In this document: positions 9,116 through 16,227 of the stretch, piece by piece
Position numbering within the stretch: the stretch's first letter is position 1
How the letters are laid out: every line of letters starts with the position of its first letter
Assembly (NCBI RefSeq): GCF_000969835.1
Contig: NZ_KQ033913.1
Location: forward strand, 1,751,716 to 1,815,715
Length of the DNA: 64,000 bases
Direction: 5' to 3'
Source: Parabacteroides goldsteinii DSM 19448 = WAL 12034
GTDB lineage: Bacteria > Bacteroidota > Bacteroidia > Bacteroidales > Tannerellaceae
Translations under genes and position numbers: made by a program
Notes under the pieces: generated by a model
Seen by the model: the letters and a program-made list of their open reading frames with translations, nothing else
Databases searched by the model: none
Told to the model about the DNA's origin: nothing

Positions 9116-9123
9116 TACCTTTG
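9116..9123 (+). promoter_or_regulatory. -7 box of the HU-like gene promoter
   Basis: TACCTTTG, a full match to the Bacteroidota TAnnTTTG -7 element, 53 bases before the HU-like ATG. The -33 element is not clear. The leader is AT-rich. Confidence 0.6.
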
Positions 9124-9176
9124 TAATGTTATCGATAACCAACAATTTTCAATTATCAATTTTTAATTACCAGATT

Positions 9177-9629
9177 ATGCCATTAAAATTCAGACTTGTC
9201 AAAAGAAGAGACATGAGTAAGGATGCGGCCGAAGGGGCCGAACTTTACTATGCACAGACCAGCATCACCAAGAAGGTCGACCTGAACCGTATTTGCAGCC
9301 GTATCAGCAAATACAGCACTGCCAGCCGCGGTGATATCCTGCTGGTACTTGATGGACTCTTGTCCGTCATGAATGAATCGCTGGCCGACGGAGAATCGAT
9401 CCATCTGGGCGATTTCGGCAGCTTCCGGATGGTTGCCGGCAGCAAAGGATCTTCTACGGAAAAGGATTTCAATACCTCTCTGTTCCACCGGGCACATATA
9501 GTTTTCTATCCGGGTACAATGCTGACGGACACGATCCGTAATGCCAGTTTCGAAAAATACAATATCCCCGGTACGGAAAGCAAGCCGGAAGAAGGCGGCG
9601 GTGGCAGTGACCGTCCGGAAATCGAGTAA
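9177..9629 (+). CDS. HU-like DNA-binding protein
   Basis: 150 residues. The start is the ATG at 9177 (MPLKFRLVKRRDM); an earlier in-frame start at 9126 would lie only a few bases from the promoter. The fold pattern is that of Bacteroidota HU-like proteins: an N-terminal lead, then helices, then the GDFGSFRMV arm motif near residue 80. A glycine stretch and DRPEIE end the protein. The protein at 59886-60377 ends almost identically. These proteins bind DNA as dimers; the capsule-linked members have no established role. It is followed after 17 bases by the glucosaminidase gene. Confidence 0.85.
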   Translation: MPLKFRLVKRRDMSKDAAEGAELYYAQTSITKKVDLNRICSRISKYSTASRGDILLVLDGLLSVMNESLADGESIHLGDFGSFRMVAGSKGSSTEKDFNTSLFHRAHIVFYPGTMLTDTIRNASFEKYNIPGTESKPEEGGGGSDRPEIE

Positions 9630-9646
9630 AATAATTATTCTTTATT

Positions 9647-10108
9647 ATGGTAAAACAGGAATACATCAAACAGTATCTTTTCCCCGCTCAAAAGGCGGGG
9701 GAATGTTTCGGAATCAATCCGATCGTCATCCTTGCCCAATCGGCCATCGAAACCGGCTGGGGAGAAAGTACGCTGGCTAAGGAGCATCATAACTTCTTCG
9801 GCATCACCGCCTACGGACGTCCAAACGCTTTCTGGAAAGGCACAAAGACCGATCTTTCTGAAAACAGCGGCCATACCTCCTTATGGTTCCGCACCTACGA
9901 ATCAGCGGAAGACAGTTTTATGGACTTCGCCCGTCTGATCCACACCGCTTATCCGGTAGCTGCCTCACTCAGTTCCCATCCTTCGGCCTATGCCAAAGAG
10001 ATTGCTTACAGCAAATACATCAGTGAAGTGAACGGTGACAACCGTGCAGCCTACCAGAGGATGCTGGTGTCGATCTGCCGGACGATCGAAAGATATACTG
10101 TTTGCTGA
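9647..10108 (+). CDS. glucosaminidase-domain peptidoglycan hydrolase, no signal peptide
   Basis: 153 residues consisting almost entirely of a FlgJ/LytG-type glucosaminidase domain: ILAQSAIETGWGEST contains the catalytic glutamate, then HHNFFGIT and the WFRTYESAEDSF motif. It would cleave glycan strands of peptidoglycan. No signal peptide is present, so it resembles a phage endolysin needing a holin or another export route. It is co-directional with the HU-like gene and probably in the same transcript. In related capsule-linked clusters an N-acetylmuramoyl-L-alanine amidase usually fills this position. Confidence 0.85.
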   Translation: MVKQEYIKQYLFPAQKAGECFGINPIVILAQSAIETGWGESTLAKEHHNFFGITAYGRPNAFWKGTKTDLSENSGHTSLWFRTYESAEDSFMDFARLIHTAYPVAASLSSHPSAYAKEIAYSKYISEVNGDNRAAYQRMLVSICRTIERYTVC

Positions 10109-10137
10109 GTTCACCTTTTATCAGAAAAGAACTATTA

Positions 10138-10387
10138 GTGTCTCTTTAATGGGGCAAGCCCCATGCCATAGGCTCTCTTTTGCCGTCAGTTTCAACTGAC
10201 GGATAGATAAATCTTCCGGTTTTACCGGATTCCTCTGTGGGTTTCAACCCCTTTATCTGGTATCATATTATGAAAGGGGATAAATCCCACAGAGGAAGAG
10301 GCTTTGCCTCCTGTATTTAAAACCGTTGGTTGAAACCAACGGCAAAAGAGAGCCTGCGGCACGAGGCAAACCTCGTTTAAAAGACAC
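10138..10387. repeat. long palindromic repeat, copy 2 (inverted relative to copy 1)
   Basis: About 250 bp of nested inverted repeats and the reverse complement of the element at 4390-4635. For example gtgtctctttaatggggc at its left end mirrors ccccattaaagaggcac at the right end of copy 1. Outer arms carry gccgtcagtttcaactgacgg and ccgttggttgaaaccaacgg. It occupies nearly all of the 320-base gap between the glucosaminidase gene and the next small gene, and contains no reading frame. Confidence 0.85.
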
Positions 10388-10428
10388 CATAGATAGCTCT
10401 ATTATTTCTAAATATTAATATATACAAA

Positions 10429-10743
10429 ATGAAAACCCTTGAAACAATCCTTGCCTTCCTCACCAGCCTTGCCCGGATCATCTTTCCCCGCAGGCAAAAG
10501 TCGGCAACCGGTGACTGCCCTTGTCCCCATCCCTATCCTCGTCCTCTTCCTGATGGCGATCACCCTACTGTCTCTGCTGATGGAGCAGACAGAAGTGACG
10601 CTGACAACTATCGGAGCGATACTCTCGCTCTCAACCAGGGCGACTGGGGAACCAAACAACGTGTCGAACCCATAGACATTGCCGGTTACAGCCTGATGGC
10701 TGCGGGACTGATCGGTGGTCTGTACAAATTATTTACCGCATGA
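10429..10743 (+). CDS. small membrane protein, holin-like; middle part may be frameshifted
   Basis: As read, 104 residues: an N-terminal amphipathic or hydrophobic stretch (MKTLETILAFLTSLARIIFP), a proline/aspartate-rich middle, and a C-terminal membrane segment (IAGYSLMAAGLIGGLYKLF). The middle is odd: the next frame over (about 10490-10625) has much higher GC at codon third positions, like its neighbours, and encodes strong membrane segments (LVPIPILVLFLMAITLLSLL). Two compensating single-base shifts would give a protein with about three membrane spans, fitting a holin next to the endolysin-like gene. It overlaps the next gene by four bases. No family recognised. Confidence 0.5.
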   Translation: MKTLETILAFLTSLARIIFPRRQKSATGDCPCPHPYPRPLPDGDHPTVSADGADRSDADNYRSDTLALNQGDWGTKQRVEPIDIAGYSLMAAGLIGGLYKLFTA

Positions 10744-11012
10744 GTTACAGAGAAAATTACCAACGCATGATCCACCGCAACAAAGCGACCGGATATGCCA
10801 TCTATGACTGTCTGTTGAAGGCTTACCGAAAACATGCCGAAAGCATGGATGTCTCCGGCATTACCGACCGGGATATCTCCCGGATCAGTGAGATGCTATT
10901 GGTGAGCGAACGCTGGATACGTCATATCTTATGTAAATATCATCTGTTTTTCGTTATCATCGACCAGTATTATCCGGAAGAGGAATGGAAAGATGAAGAG
11001 ACGGATGTTTGA
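10740..11012 (+). CDS. hypothetical protein
   Basis: 90 residues, soluble, rich in Tyr, Arg and Ile, with a possible helix-turn-helix-like stretch (ITDRDISRISEMLLVSERWI) and an acidic tail. The start ATG overlaps the TGA of the small membrane protein gene, so the two are coupled. It ends just before a terminator hairpin (11019-11062), making it the last gene of the rightward HU, glucosaminidase, membrane protein unit. No family recognised. Confidence 0.6.
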   Translation: MSYRENYQRMIHRNKATGYAIYDCLLKAYRKHAESMDVSGITDRDISRISEMLLVSERWIRHILCKYHLFFVIIDQYYPEEEWKDEETDV

Positions 11013-11582
11013 TCGTTTAAAGTCTGTTATCTTCTCTGATATGGAGGGGTAACAGACTTTTTGTGTATTAGTTAATCTGAAGCAAAACGTTTTTATTTTG
11101 AATTTTTTTTTCTGAAAATCGATAAATGTTTCTTGCATGATTTTTAACGAAGGATGATCTTTCCTACAAATAAATGATGCATAATAGGAACAAGTTCCAC
11201 CTACATTTATTACTAAATCTTCTTTATGATATGCTTTACTCCCATATATATGATACCATTTAGAAAACAACAGATTCCTTCCACACTGCCGGTCATCTTG
11301 TGCATCACAAATAAAAAGCAACACATTATTCTTATCTGTAAAAAAAGATCTTAGAATAGATAATATCGTTAAACTGATTTTTTCATCATATGAGGATTTT
11401 CTTTTATCATCTTCATATAAGAAAAACTGATATGCACCAGGAAAATTGTAATCTTCAATAAACGATACAGTATAATGCAACGTATTATCCGTTGTGAATT
11501 TTATACTTTTATTATCAGATGAAGCATATACAAAATAAGGTGCGGACAAATTAATGTCATCAAGATTAATTATAGGATACAT
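10929..11582 (-). CDS. DUF6169 family protein, C-terminus probably altered by a poly-A frameshift
   Basis: 217 residues as read. The N-terminal 150 residues match the DUF6169 pattern as I remember it: F-x-T-x-x-x-x-Y-x-V-x-F, a Y-x-F-x-L-Y-E-D-D segment, LTILSILRSFF and LLFICDAQDDRQCGRN. After residue 157 the frame crosses nine A (minus strand, 11103-11111) and continues into unlikely sequence that overlaps the convergent gene at 10740-11012 by 84 bases. With eight A, translation would stop at 11093 and give a normal ~162-residue protein ending ...FIDFQKKNSK. Function unknown. A 54-residue ORF lies just upstream. Confidence 0.65.
   Translation of the reverse strand: MYPIINLDDINLSAPYFVYASSDNKSIKFTTDNTLHYTVSFIEDYNFPGAYQFFLYEDDKRKSSYDEKISLTILSILRSFFTDKNNVLLFICDAQDDRQCGRNLLFSKWYHIYGSKAYHKEDLVINVGGTCSYYASFICRKDHPSLKIMQETFIDFQKKKFKIKTFCFRLTNTQKVCYPSISEKITDFKRSNIRLFIFPFLFRIILVDDNEKQMIFT
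11019..11062 (+). terminator. intrinsic terminator after the HU/glucosaminidase unit
   Basis: Inverted repeat aaagtctgttatc / gtaacagacttt with a 17-base loop, followed by a T-run on the plus strand. It lies seven bases past the stop at 11012. Confidence 0.65.
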
Positions 11583-11616
11583 TACAATTAAGGTTTATGG
11601 TTTGATTTTTAACGGC

Positions 11617-11781
11617 TTATTTAACTTTCATCAATTTCATACCTCTATTCTCCAGAGTTGAAAAAGATTCTTTCTTTTGGACGCATTCTTTCCATGCTTC
11701 CTTATCCTCCAACATCTTTTTTGTTGCACTCAGCAGTTCCTCTGGAGACATCTTAATTAATTTTTCGAATGGATTATTCAT
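11617..11781 (-). CDS. small hypothetical protein upstream of the DUF6169 gene
   Basis: 54 residues, MNNPFEKLIKMSPEELLSAT at the N-terminus, then a Lys/Glu-rich helix containing W and C. It starts 35 bases upstream of the DUF6169 gene on the same strand and follows a promoter-like box at 11805-11812, so the two likely form one transcript. The amphipathic helical character is compatible with a small partner or regulator of the DUF6169 protein. No family recognised. Confidence 0.55.
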   Translation of the reverse strand: MNNPFEKLIKMSPEELLSATKKMLEDKEAWKECVQKKESFSTLENRGMKLMKVK

Positions 11782-11804
11782 ATTCTTATTTGTTTTGATT
11801 ACTG

Positions 11805-11812
11805 CAAAGGAA
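11805..11812 (-). promoter_or_regulatory. candidate promoter of the 54-residue ORF and DUF6169 gene
   Basis: Minus strand TTCCTTTG (seven of eight to TAnnTTTG), with TTTTTGA about 20 bases upstream as a possible -33 element. It lies 23 bases before the small ORF. Confidence 0.4.
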
Positions 11813-11864
11813 CAAAGAAATAATTGAATATCAAAAAAAGAAAGAGAAGAAAAAAATCAAGATA

Positions 11865-13091
11865 TCATAAATCCTCTACCGACTCTACCGACCGTATCAT
11901 CTGATCTAATAATACATCAGGATGAAAATGCTGTTCGGCAAAAGTTTTGTTACACAATCCGATTGCGTTCTTTTGACTTTCTGAAAGTTCGGCAAAAGCT
12001 AAAAGTCTTTCCGCCAACAGTTCCGATTCTCCATGACAGACAGCAATGTTTCCTTTACAGACATTCAGGATATCACTGATATGCGACTTCTCCGGACCGA
12101 TATAAAGAATCGGTTTGCCGATGAACATAGCCCCATAGACCTTATTCGGATGCGTATAGCCTACACAACCCTCTCCCAACGAAACAACCTGGATATCGGC
12201 CGAACCCAACGACAAATGAATCCGTTCACGCGGCTGGTAAGGAAGGATCATGACATTATCCAATCCATACTCTTCCTTATATTCGCGGACTTCCTGCAAA
12301 CGTACTCCGCCACCGATATGAACAAACAGGAAACGCTTGTCATCACTCAGCCGGACAGCAGTCTCCAACAAAGTCGTCAACGGATGCATCACCGAATGAT
12401 TACCGGAATACATGATCACGATACGGTCACCGAAACCATTCTCCTGACGGAACGGGTTATCCTCCCGCTTCCCTTCATACACCGACTCCATCACCGGCCA
12501 GACCGGAATCACATCGATCCCTTTCCTGTCCGAATGAAGACGACGGCAAATATGCTCCTTCATATACTTATCCAACACGATTATCCTGTCCGCATGTCGA
12601 AAAATATAATCCCCCCGCTTCTGAATCGTCTGTGCCATCGAAGAACCCTCTTTCATATATCCGGCCACTACAGAGAGTTCCGGTTGCAGATCCATCGTCC
12701 AATAGACAAAACGCATCTTTTTCATCCGCGCAATCTTTATCCCGATATACGAAAGCAAAGGCGGACTGGTCAGACCGATCATCACATCGCACGATTTGCG
12801 GCCGATGAAAAGTAATTTCCAGGCAATCAGAAAATTGAAACTAAGAAAATCAACCAGCCGCCCAAGTTTCGTTTGCTTGCCGAATCCTGTGTTCGGCAGA
12901 CGGTGAATATGAACCCGCTCACAGCACTCACGAGCAGGATAGATAATCTCCGGATGTTCGTAATTGTGACGGCTGGTGATGATGGTTACCTCATGCCCCT
13001 GACCGGACAAGGCCTGCAACAGATCAACCAGATGTTGTGCCACAGATGCCGTGTCCGGCCAATAGACCTGAGAGATACAAATTATCTTCAT
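11865..13091 (-). CDS. glycosyltransferase family 4 (WbuB-like)
   Basis: 408 residues with GT-B architecture. The N-terminal domain starts SQVYWPDTASVAQH and contains HEVTIITSR. The C-terminal nucleotide-sugar domain has IVIMYSGNHSVMHPL (donor site), a D-IQVVSLGEGCVGYTHPNK-VY segment and the GKPILYIG loop. It resembles WbuB-type enzymes that transfer a sugar from a nucleotide donor to a lipid-linked acceptor at the cytoplasmic face. It starts in a four-base overlap with the epimerase gene and is the last glycosyltransferase before the replication-type module. Confidence 0.88.
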   Translation of the reverse strand: MKIICISQVYWPDTASVAQHLVDLLQALSGQGHEVTIITSRHNYEHPEIIYPARECCERVHIHRLPNTGFGKQTKLGRLVDFLSFNFLIAWKLLFIGRKSCDVMIGLTSPPLLSYIGIKIARMKKMRFVYWTMDLQPELSVVAGYMKEGSSMAQTIQKRGDYIFRHADRIIVLDKYMKEHICRRLHSDRKGIDVIPVWPVMESVYEGKREDNPFRQENGFGDRIVIMYSGNHSVMHPLTTLLETAVRLSDDKRFLFVHIGGGVRLQEVREYKEEYGLDNVMILPYQPRERIHLSLGSADIQVVSLGEGCVGYTHPNKVYGAMFIGKPILYIGPEKSHISDILNVCKGNIAVCHGESELLAERLLAFAELSESQKNAIGLCNKTFAEQHFHPDVLLDQMIRSVESVEDL

Positions 13092-14059
13092 TTACTACGT
13101 TTCTGAACCTGTTCGTTAATCCACTGATAGGTCAAAGCCATGCCTTTAGACAGAGGCCAGCTTGGTGCCCATCCCAGTTTTTCTTTGATCAGGCGGTTAT
13201 CCGAATTGCGTCCCATTACACCCAGCGGACCAGGGATATGTACAATATTCAGTTTCTTTCCGGCAATGCCCATTACCATTTCAGCCAGGCCATTGATACT
13301 GATCATCTCGTCCGAACCGATATTCACCGGCCCCATGAACTCATCCTGGCTCATCAGGCGGCGCACACCTTCCAGGCATTCGTCGATATAAAGGAAGGAA
13401 CGGGTCTGATTACCGTCTCCCCACATCTCGATCGTTCCGCCATCCGGTGTTTCAGCCACTTTACGACAGAAGGCAGCCGGAGACTTCTCACGTCCGCCTT
13501 CCCAGGTCCCTTCCGGACCGAAAATATTATGGAAACGGGCAATACGTACATCCAGACCTTTATTACGATGGTAAGCCTGGTACATACGTTCGCTGAACAG
13601 TTTCTCCCAACCATAGTCACTATCCGGTCCGGCAGGATAAGCGGAATCTTCCGATGTAGTCGGATGCAAAGCGTCCATCTGGTTACGTTCCGGGTAGATA
13701 CAAGCCGAAGAAGAGTAAAAGATCCGTCCTGCATTCCGTTTATAAGCCACATCCATCATATTGATGTTACACATCACAGAGTTATGCATAATATCGGCAT
13801 CGTTCTCACCGGTAAAAACAAAACCTGCTCCGCCCATATCAGCGGCAAACTGATAGATCTCGTCAAACTTGCGATCCACCGCACGATAGCATACATCGAT
13901 ATCGCGCAGGTCGCCAATCATAAAGTCATCGGCTTCTGTTTCTCCGAATTCCGGATACTTCAAGTCGACACCTTTCACCCAATAGCCCTCACTTTTGAGG
14001 CGCTTCACCATGTGGCTACCGATGAAGCCACCGGCGCCACAGACTAATGCTGTTTTCAT
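13088..14059 (-). CDS. NAD-dependent sugar epimerase, GDP-mannose 3,5-epimerase-like
   Basis: 323 residues. Extended short-chain dehydrogenase/reductase fold: GAGGFIGS nucleotide-binding loop at residue 8, then AADMGGAGFV, SSSACIYPE and the catalytic YGWEK (Y-x-x-x-K). The AADMGG motif and the SDYGWEKLFSERMY block are those of GDP-mannose 3,5-epimerase, which makes GDP-L-galactose (and L-gulose). In this locus the same chemistry on a heptose nucleotide is possible. The ATG at 14059 is chosen because it places the Rossmann motif at the N-terminus. A truncated second copy of its 5' end lies at 14886-15095. Confidence 0.85.
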   Translation of the reverse strand: MKTALVCGAGGFIGSHMVKRLKSEGYWVKGVDLKYPEFGETEADDFMIGDLRDIDVCYRAVDRKFDEIYQFAADMGGAGFVFTGENDADIMHNSVMCNINMMDVAYKRNAGRIFYSSSACIYPERNQMDALHPTTSEDSAYPAGPDSDYGWEKLFSERMYQAYHRNKGLDVRIARFHNIFGPEGTWEGGREKSPAAFCRKVAETPDGGTIEMWGDGNQTRSFLYIDECLEGVRRLMSQDEFMGPVNIGSDEMISINGLAEMVMGIAGKKLNIVHIPGPLGVMGRNSDNRLIKEKLGWAPSWPLSKGMALTYQWINEQVQKRSK

Positions 14060-14116
14060 TTTTGAATTTGAATTTAATATGTTGATTTTATAAATCAAAT
14101 AGACAAGGGAAAAAGT

Positions 14117-14842
14117 TTATTTATGTGCTTCAACTACAAACCCAGCACAAAAGGTTTCCAAATTTAATTTTTTACATAAGTTTTCCCACAAAGTTACCAG
14201 TAAAAACAAAGGAAAACAAAATGAAAAATAATCGTTGGCATGATAAAAACATGTTATCTTAATAGATTTGAATCCTGTTTCGGCTAATAATTTTCTCATT
14301 TGCCGAGGAGAGCAATAATTAAAGAAAGTAGGATAGCCAGTAACATCTGCTGCCCAGGGACGAAGTTTTTTAATAAGAAAACGTTGTCCTTTATTCCCTA
14401 CTAATCTTAATATGAGAGAATATATATGATATTTACTTGGTAAGTAATGAATTGTTTCACCGTGTTCGGATAAAGCCTGATAAATAGAATTAAACGCCTT
14501 CTTATTATCAGGTACATGTTCCAACAATGTCCTGGAAATAATCAAATCGTACTTGCCATTAACAGGTTCCTCTATTGATTGAACAATAAAATGATCATAT
14601 ATTTCCTCACATTTATCTTTGTACTCAATATCTAAACCATCATAAATCAGATCCTTATTCTTATACCATAAAGGTCTATCAATACCACCTACCTCTAAAA
14701 TAGAATTAGCAGAATTAAGGCTCTTTTCAATAAGCATTTTAAGAGTATCAGTATAAGATTCCATTTCAGTACAAAAAAATTCTTTTTTTGTACTGAAATG
14801 GTCCGACCATTTTTTATTTATCTGTACGATTCGATTTATCAT
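14117..14842 (-). CDS. class I SAM-dependent methyltransferase
   Basis: 241 residues from the ATG at 14842; a GTG 27 bases upstream is in frame. The Rossmann motif I is degenerate (SILEVGGIDRPL), followed by D-G-L-D-I-E and the motif IV region DLIISRTLLEHVPD. Such enzymes methylate sugars or lipids in capsule loci. The substrate is unknown, though O-methylation of a capsule substituent fits the context. Base composition is AT-rich relative to the epimerase. It lies between the full epimerase gene and its truncated copy, as though it arrived by recombination. A perfect 19-bp hairpin is embedded near its 5' end (14761-14801). Confidence 0.75.
   Translation of the reverse strand: MINRIVQINKKWSDHFSTKKEFFCTEMESYTDTLKMLIEKSLNSANSILEVGGIDRPLWYKNKDLIYDGLDIEYKDKCEEIYDHFIVQSIEEPVNGKYDLIISRTLLEHVPDNKKAFNSIYQALSEHGETIHYLPSKYHIYSLILRLVGNKGQRFLIKKLRPWAADVTGYPTFFNYCSPRQMRKLLAETGFKSIKITCFYHANDYFSFCFPLFLLVTLWENLCKKLNLETFCAGFVVEAHK
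14761..14801. repeat. perfect 19-bp inverted repeat inside the methyltransferase 5' coding region
   Basis: Arms ccatttcagtacaaaaaaa (14761-14779) and its exact complement (14783-14801), with a three-base loop. It encodes roughly residues 14-27 of the methyltransferase. Confidence 0.85.
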
Positions 14843-14885
14843 AATATTGTTTGTTATTTTATACTTCACTATTTATAGTTACATT

Positions 14886-15095
14886 TTAATCTAAATGAAG
14901 ACACAGACGATCCACTTTCAGATTATAAACATTGATATCGTGCAAATTACCAATTACAAAATCATCGGCTTCCGGCTCTCCAAATTCCGGATATTTCAAG
15001 TCGACACCTTTCACCCAATAGTCCTCTTTTCTGAGGCACTTCACCATGTGACTACCGATAAATCCACCGGCGCCACAGACAAATGCTGTTTTCAT
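14886..15095 (-). pseudogene. truncated duplicate of the epimerase 5' end
   Basis: 69 codons. Residues 1-58 closely match the N-terminus of the epimerase at 13088-14059, with differences such as V6 to F and R19 to C: MKTAFVCGAGGFIGSHMVK, then WVKGVDLKYPEFGE. The frame then ends in unrelated residues. Only the nucleotide-binding loop is present, so it cannot be an enzyme. It is probably the scar of a recombination that inserted the methyltransferase gene or replaced the original epimerase. Confidence 0.8.
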
Positions 15096-15125
15096 TTTAA
15101 ATAAAATTATATGATAAATAATGCT

Positions 15126-16223
15126 TTAATTACTATTAATTAGTCGTTGATACAATGCCAATAAAAAATCACGATTATCCGCTGTTATATAATTCATATT
15201 TCCTCCCATACGAGAGAAAGTCTTACAATATCTTAAATAATAAGCAGGATTATCCATCGGGGGTTCTCCTTGTTTATTCCAATCCCAATTAGAGGTAGCT
15301 AAATCCACTACATAGATCTTATGTCCGCTGATTTTCTTTCTATTTTGAAGTGCCAGATTCTGAGCCATAGACATGGATTTTTCAAAAACCATCGGAGACA
15401 TTACAGCAGAACCTACCGATAGATAAACTCCACCTGAAAGGTTCGTAACGCTATCCGCAAAACTTAGGAAATCACGCTCTGCCACTCTTCCTACAGAAGC
15501 TCCATAATTCATCGGATGCGTATAAATTATATCATGACCGAACATAGGATGTGCGGTAAAAGGAATTCCAAACCGTAAAGCGGCTGACTGAATACCTAAT
15601 TGAGGATATTCATGCCTTATCTCCATAAATCCTGGCCGTAAATTAAACCTTCGTATAACCTCGCATAAATCCATAGCTGCTGCTACCCGTCCTGGCTCAA
15701 TATGATAATTATCCAAGGTAAAAGCCTCCAATTCATTCAATGCAGGGATCATCAATCCACCATGAAACACCATATGTCCCACGGATTCTCCATATCCCAA
15801 TCCTTGCCAAGCACCAACATTCAATGCCAGATTCAGATAGAAACCTGTTTCTTCCCATGTTCCGAACTCTCCCTTACAAACATTAGCGCGCACATCCTCA
15901 CTCGTACGACCTTGATAAGCGACCTCCCAATCATGTATGATCCCTGCGCCATTGGTAGCATAATGCGTAAAAAATCCTCGTTCCAACATCGCTATCAAAG
16001 TAGGAGCCATCCCATTTTTTATCGTATGAGCACCAAACGTTAACATCACGGATCTTTTATTTTCCCTTGCCTCGATAATATCATCGGCTAAACTTTTTAT
16101 TGCCTTTAAAGCTTCTTCCGATAAATTCTTTGGAGCAGTATCTGGAGATATCATATCCCGATCCGCATATACTTTATTTTTCCGACAAGCCAATGGTTTT
16201 ATCAATAATTTCAGACGATCCAT
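15126..16223 (-). CDS. deoxyhypusine-synthase-like protein in a heptose gene cluster
   Basis: 365 residues. The central region resembles the deoxyhypusine synthase fold: LTFGAHTIKNGMAPTLIAML, then HYATNGAGIIHDWEVAYQG-TSEDV, and late MNYGASVGRVAERD. Classical DHS uses NAD and spermidine to modify eIF5A; bacteria lack eIF5A, and bacterial homologues have other or unknown roles. Here it is packed between heptosyltransferase-type and epimerase genes, four bases from the GT9 gene. That suggests a role in heptose-containing glycan synthesis, or in adding an amine-derived group. Substrate and reaction are not known to me. The catalytic lysine of DHS is not obvious in the YGASVGRV segment. Confidence 0.65.
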   Translation of the reverse strand: MDRLKLLIKPLACRKNKVYADRDMISPDTAPKNLSEEALKAIKSLADDIIEARENKRSVMLTFGAHTIKNGMAPTLIAMLERGFFTHYATNGAGIIHDWEVAYQGRTSEDVRANVCKGEFGTWEETGFYLNLALNVGAWQGLGYGESVGHMVFHGGLMIPALNELEAFTLDNYHIEPGRVAAAMDLCEVIRRFNLRPGFMEIRHEYPQLGIQSAALRFGIPFTAHPMFGHDIIYTHPMNYGASVGRVAERDFLSFADSVTNLSGGVYLSVGSAVMSPMVFEKSMSMAQNLALQNRKKISGHKIYVVDLATSNWDWNKQGEPPMDNPAYYLRYCKTFSRMGGNMNYITADNRDFLLALYQRLINSN

Positions 16224-16227
16224 ATTT

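Noticed and set aside
10439..10675. Frame-2 ORF considered as an independent gene
   Set aside because: It starts with TTG and its first 20 codons look non-coding; only its middle looks real, which fits frameshifts in the 10429 gene better.
13037..14047. 336-codon open frame on the plus strand
   Set aside because: It lies exactly opposite the epimerase gene, encodes no recognisable protein and has no promoter; it is a mirror of the real gene's codon pattern.
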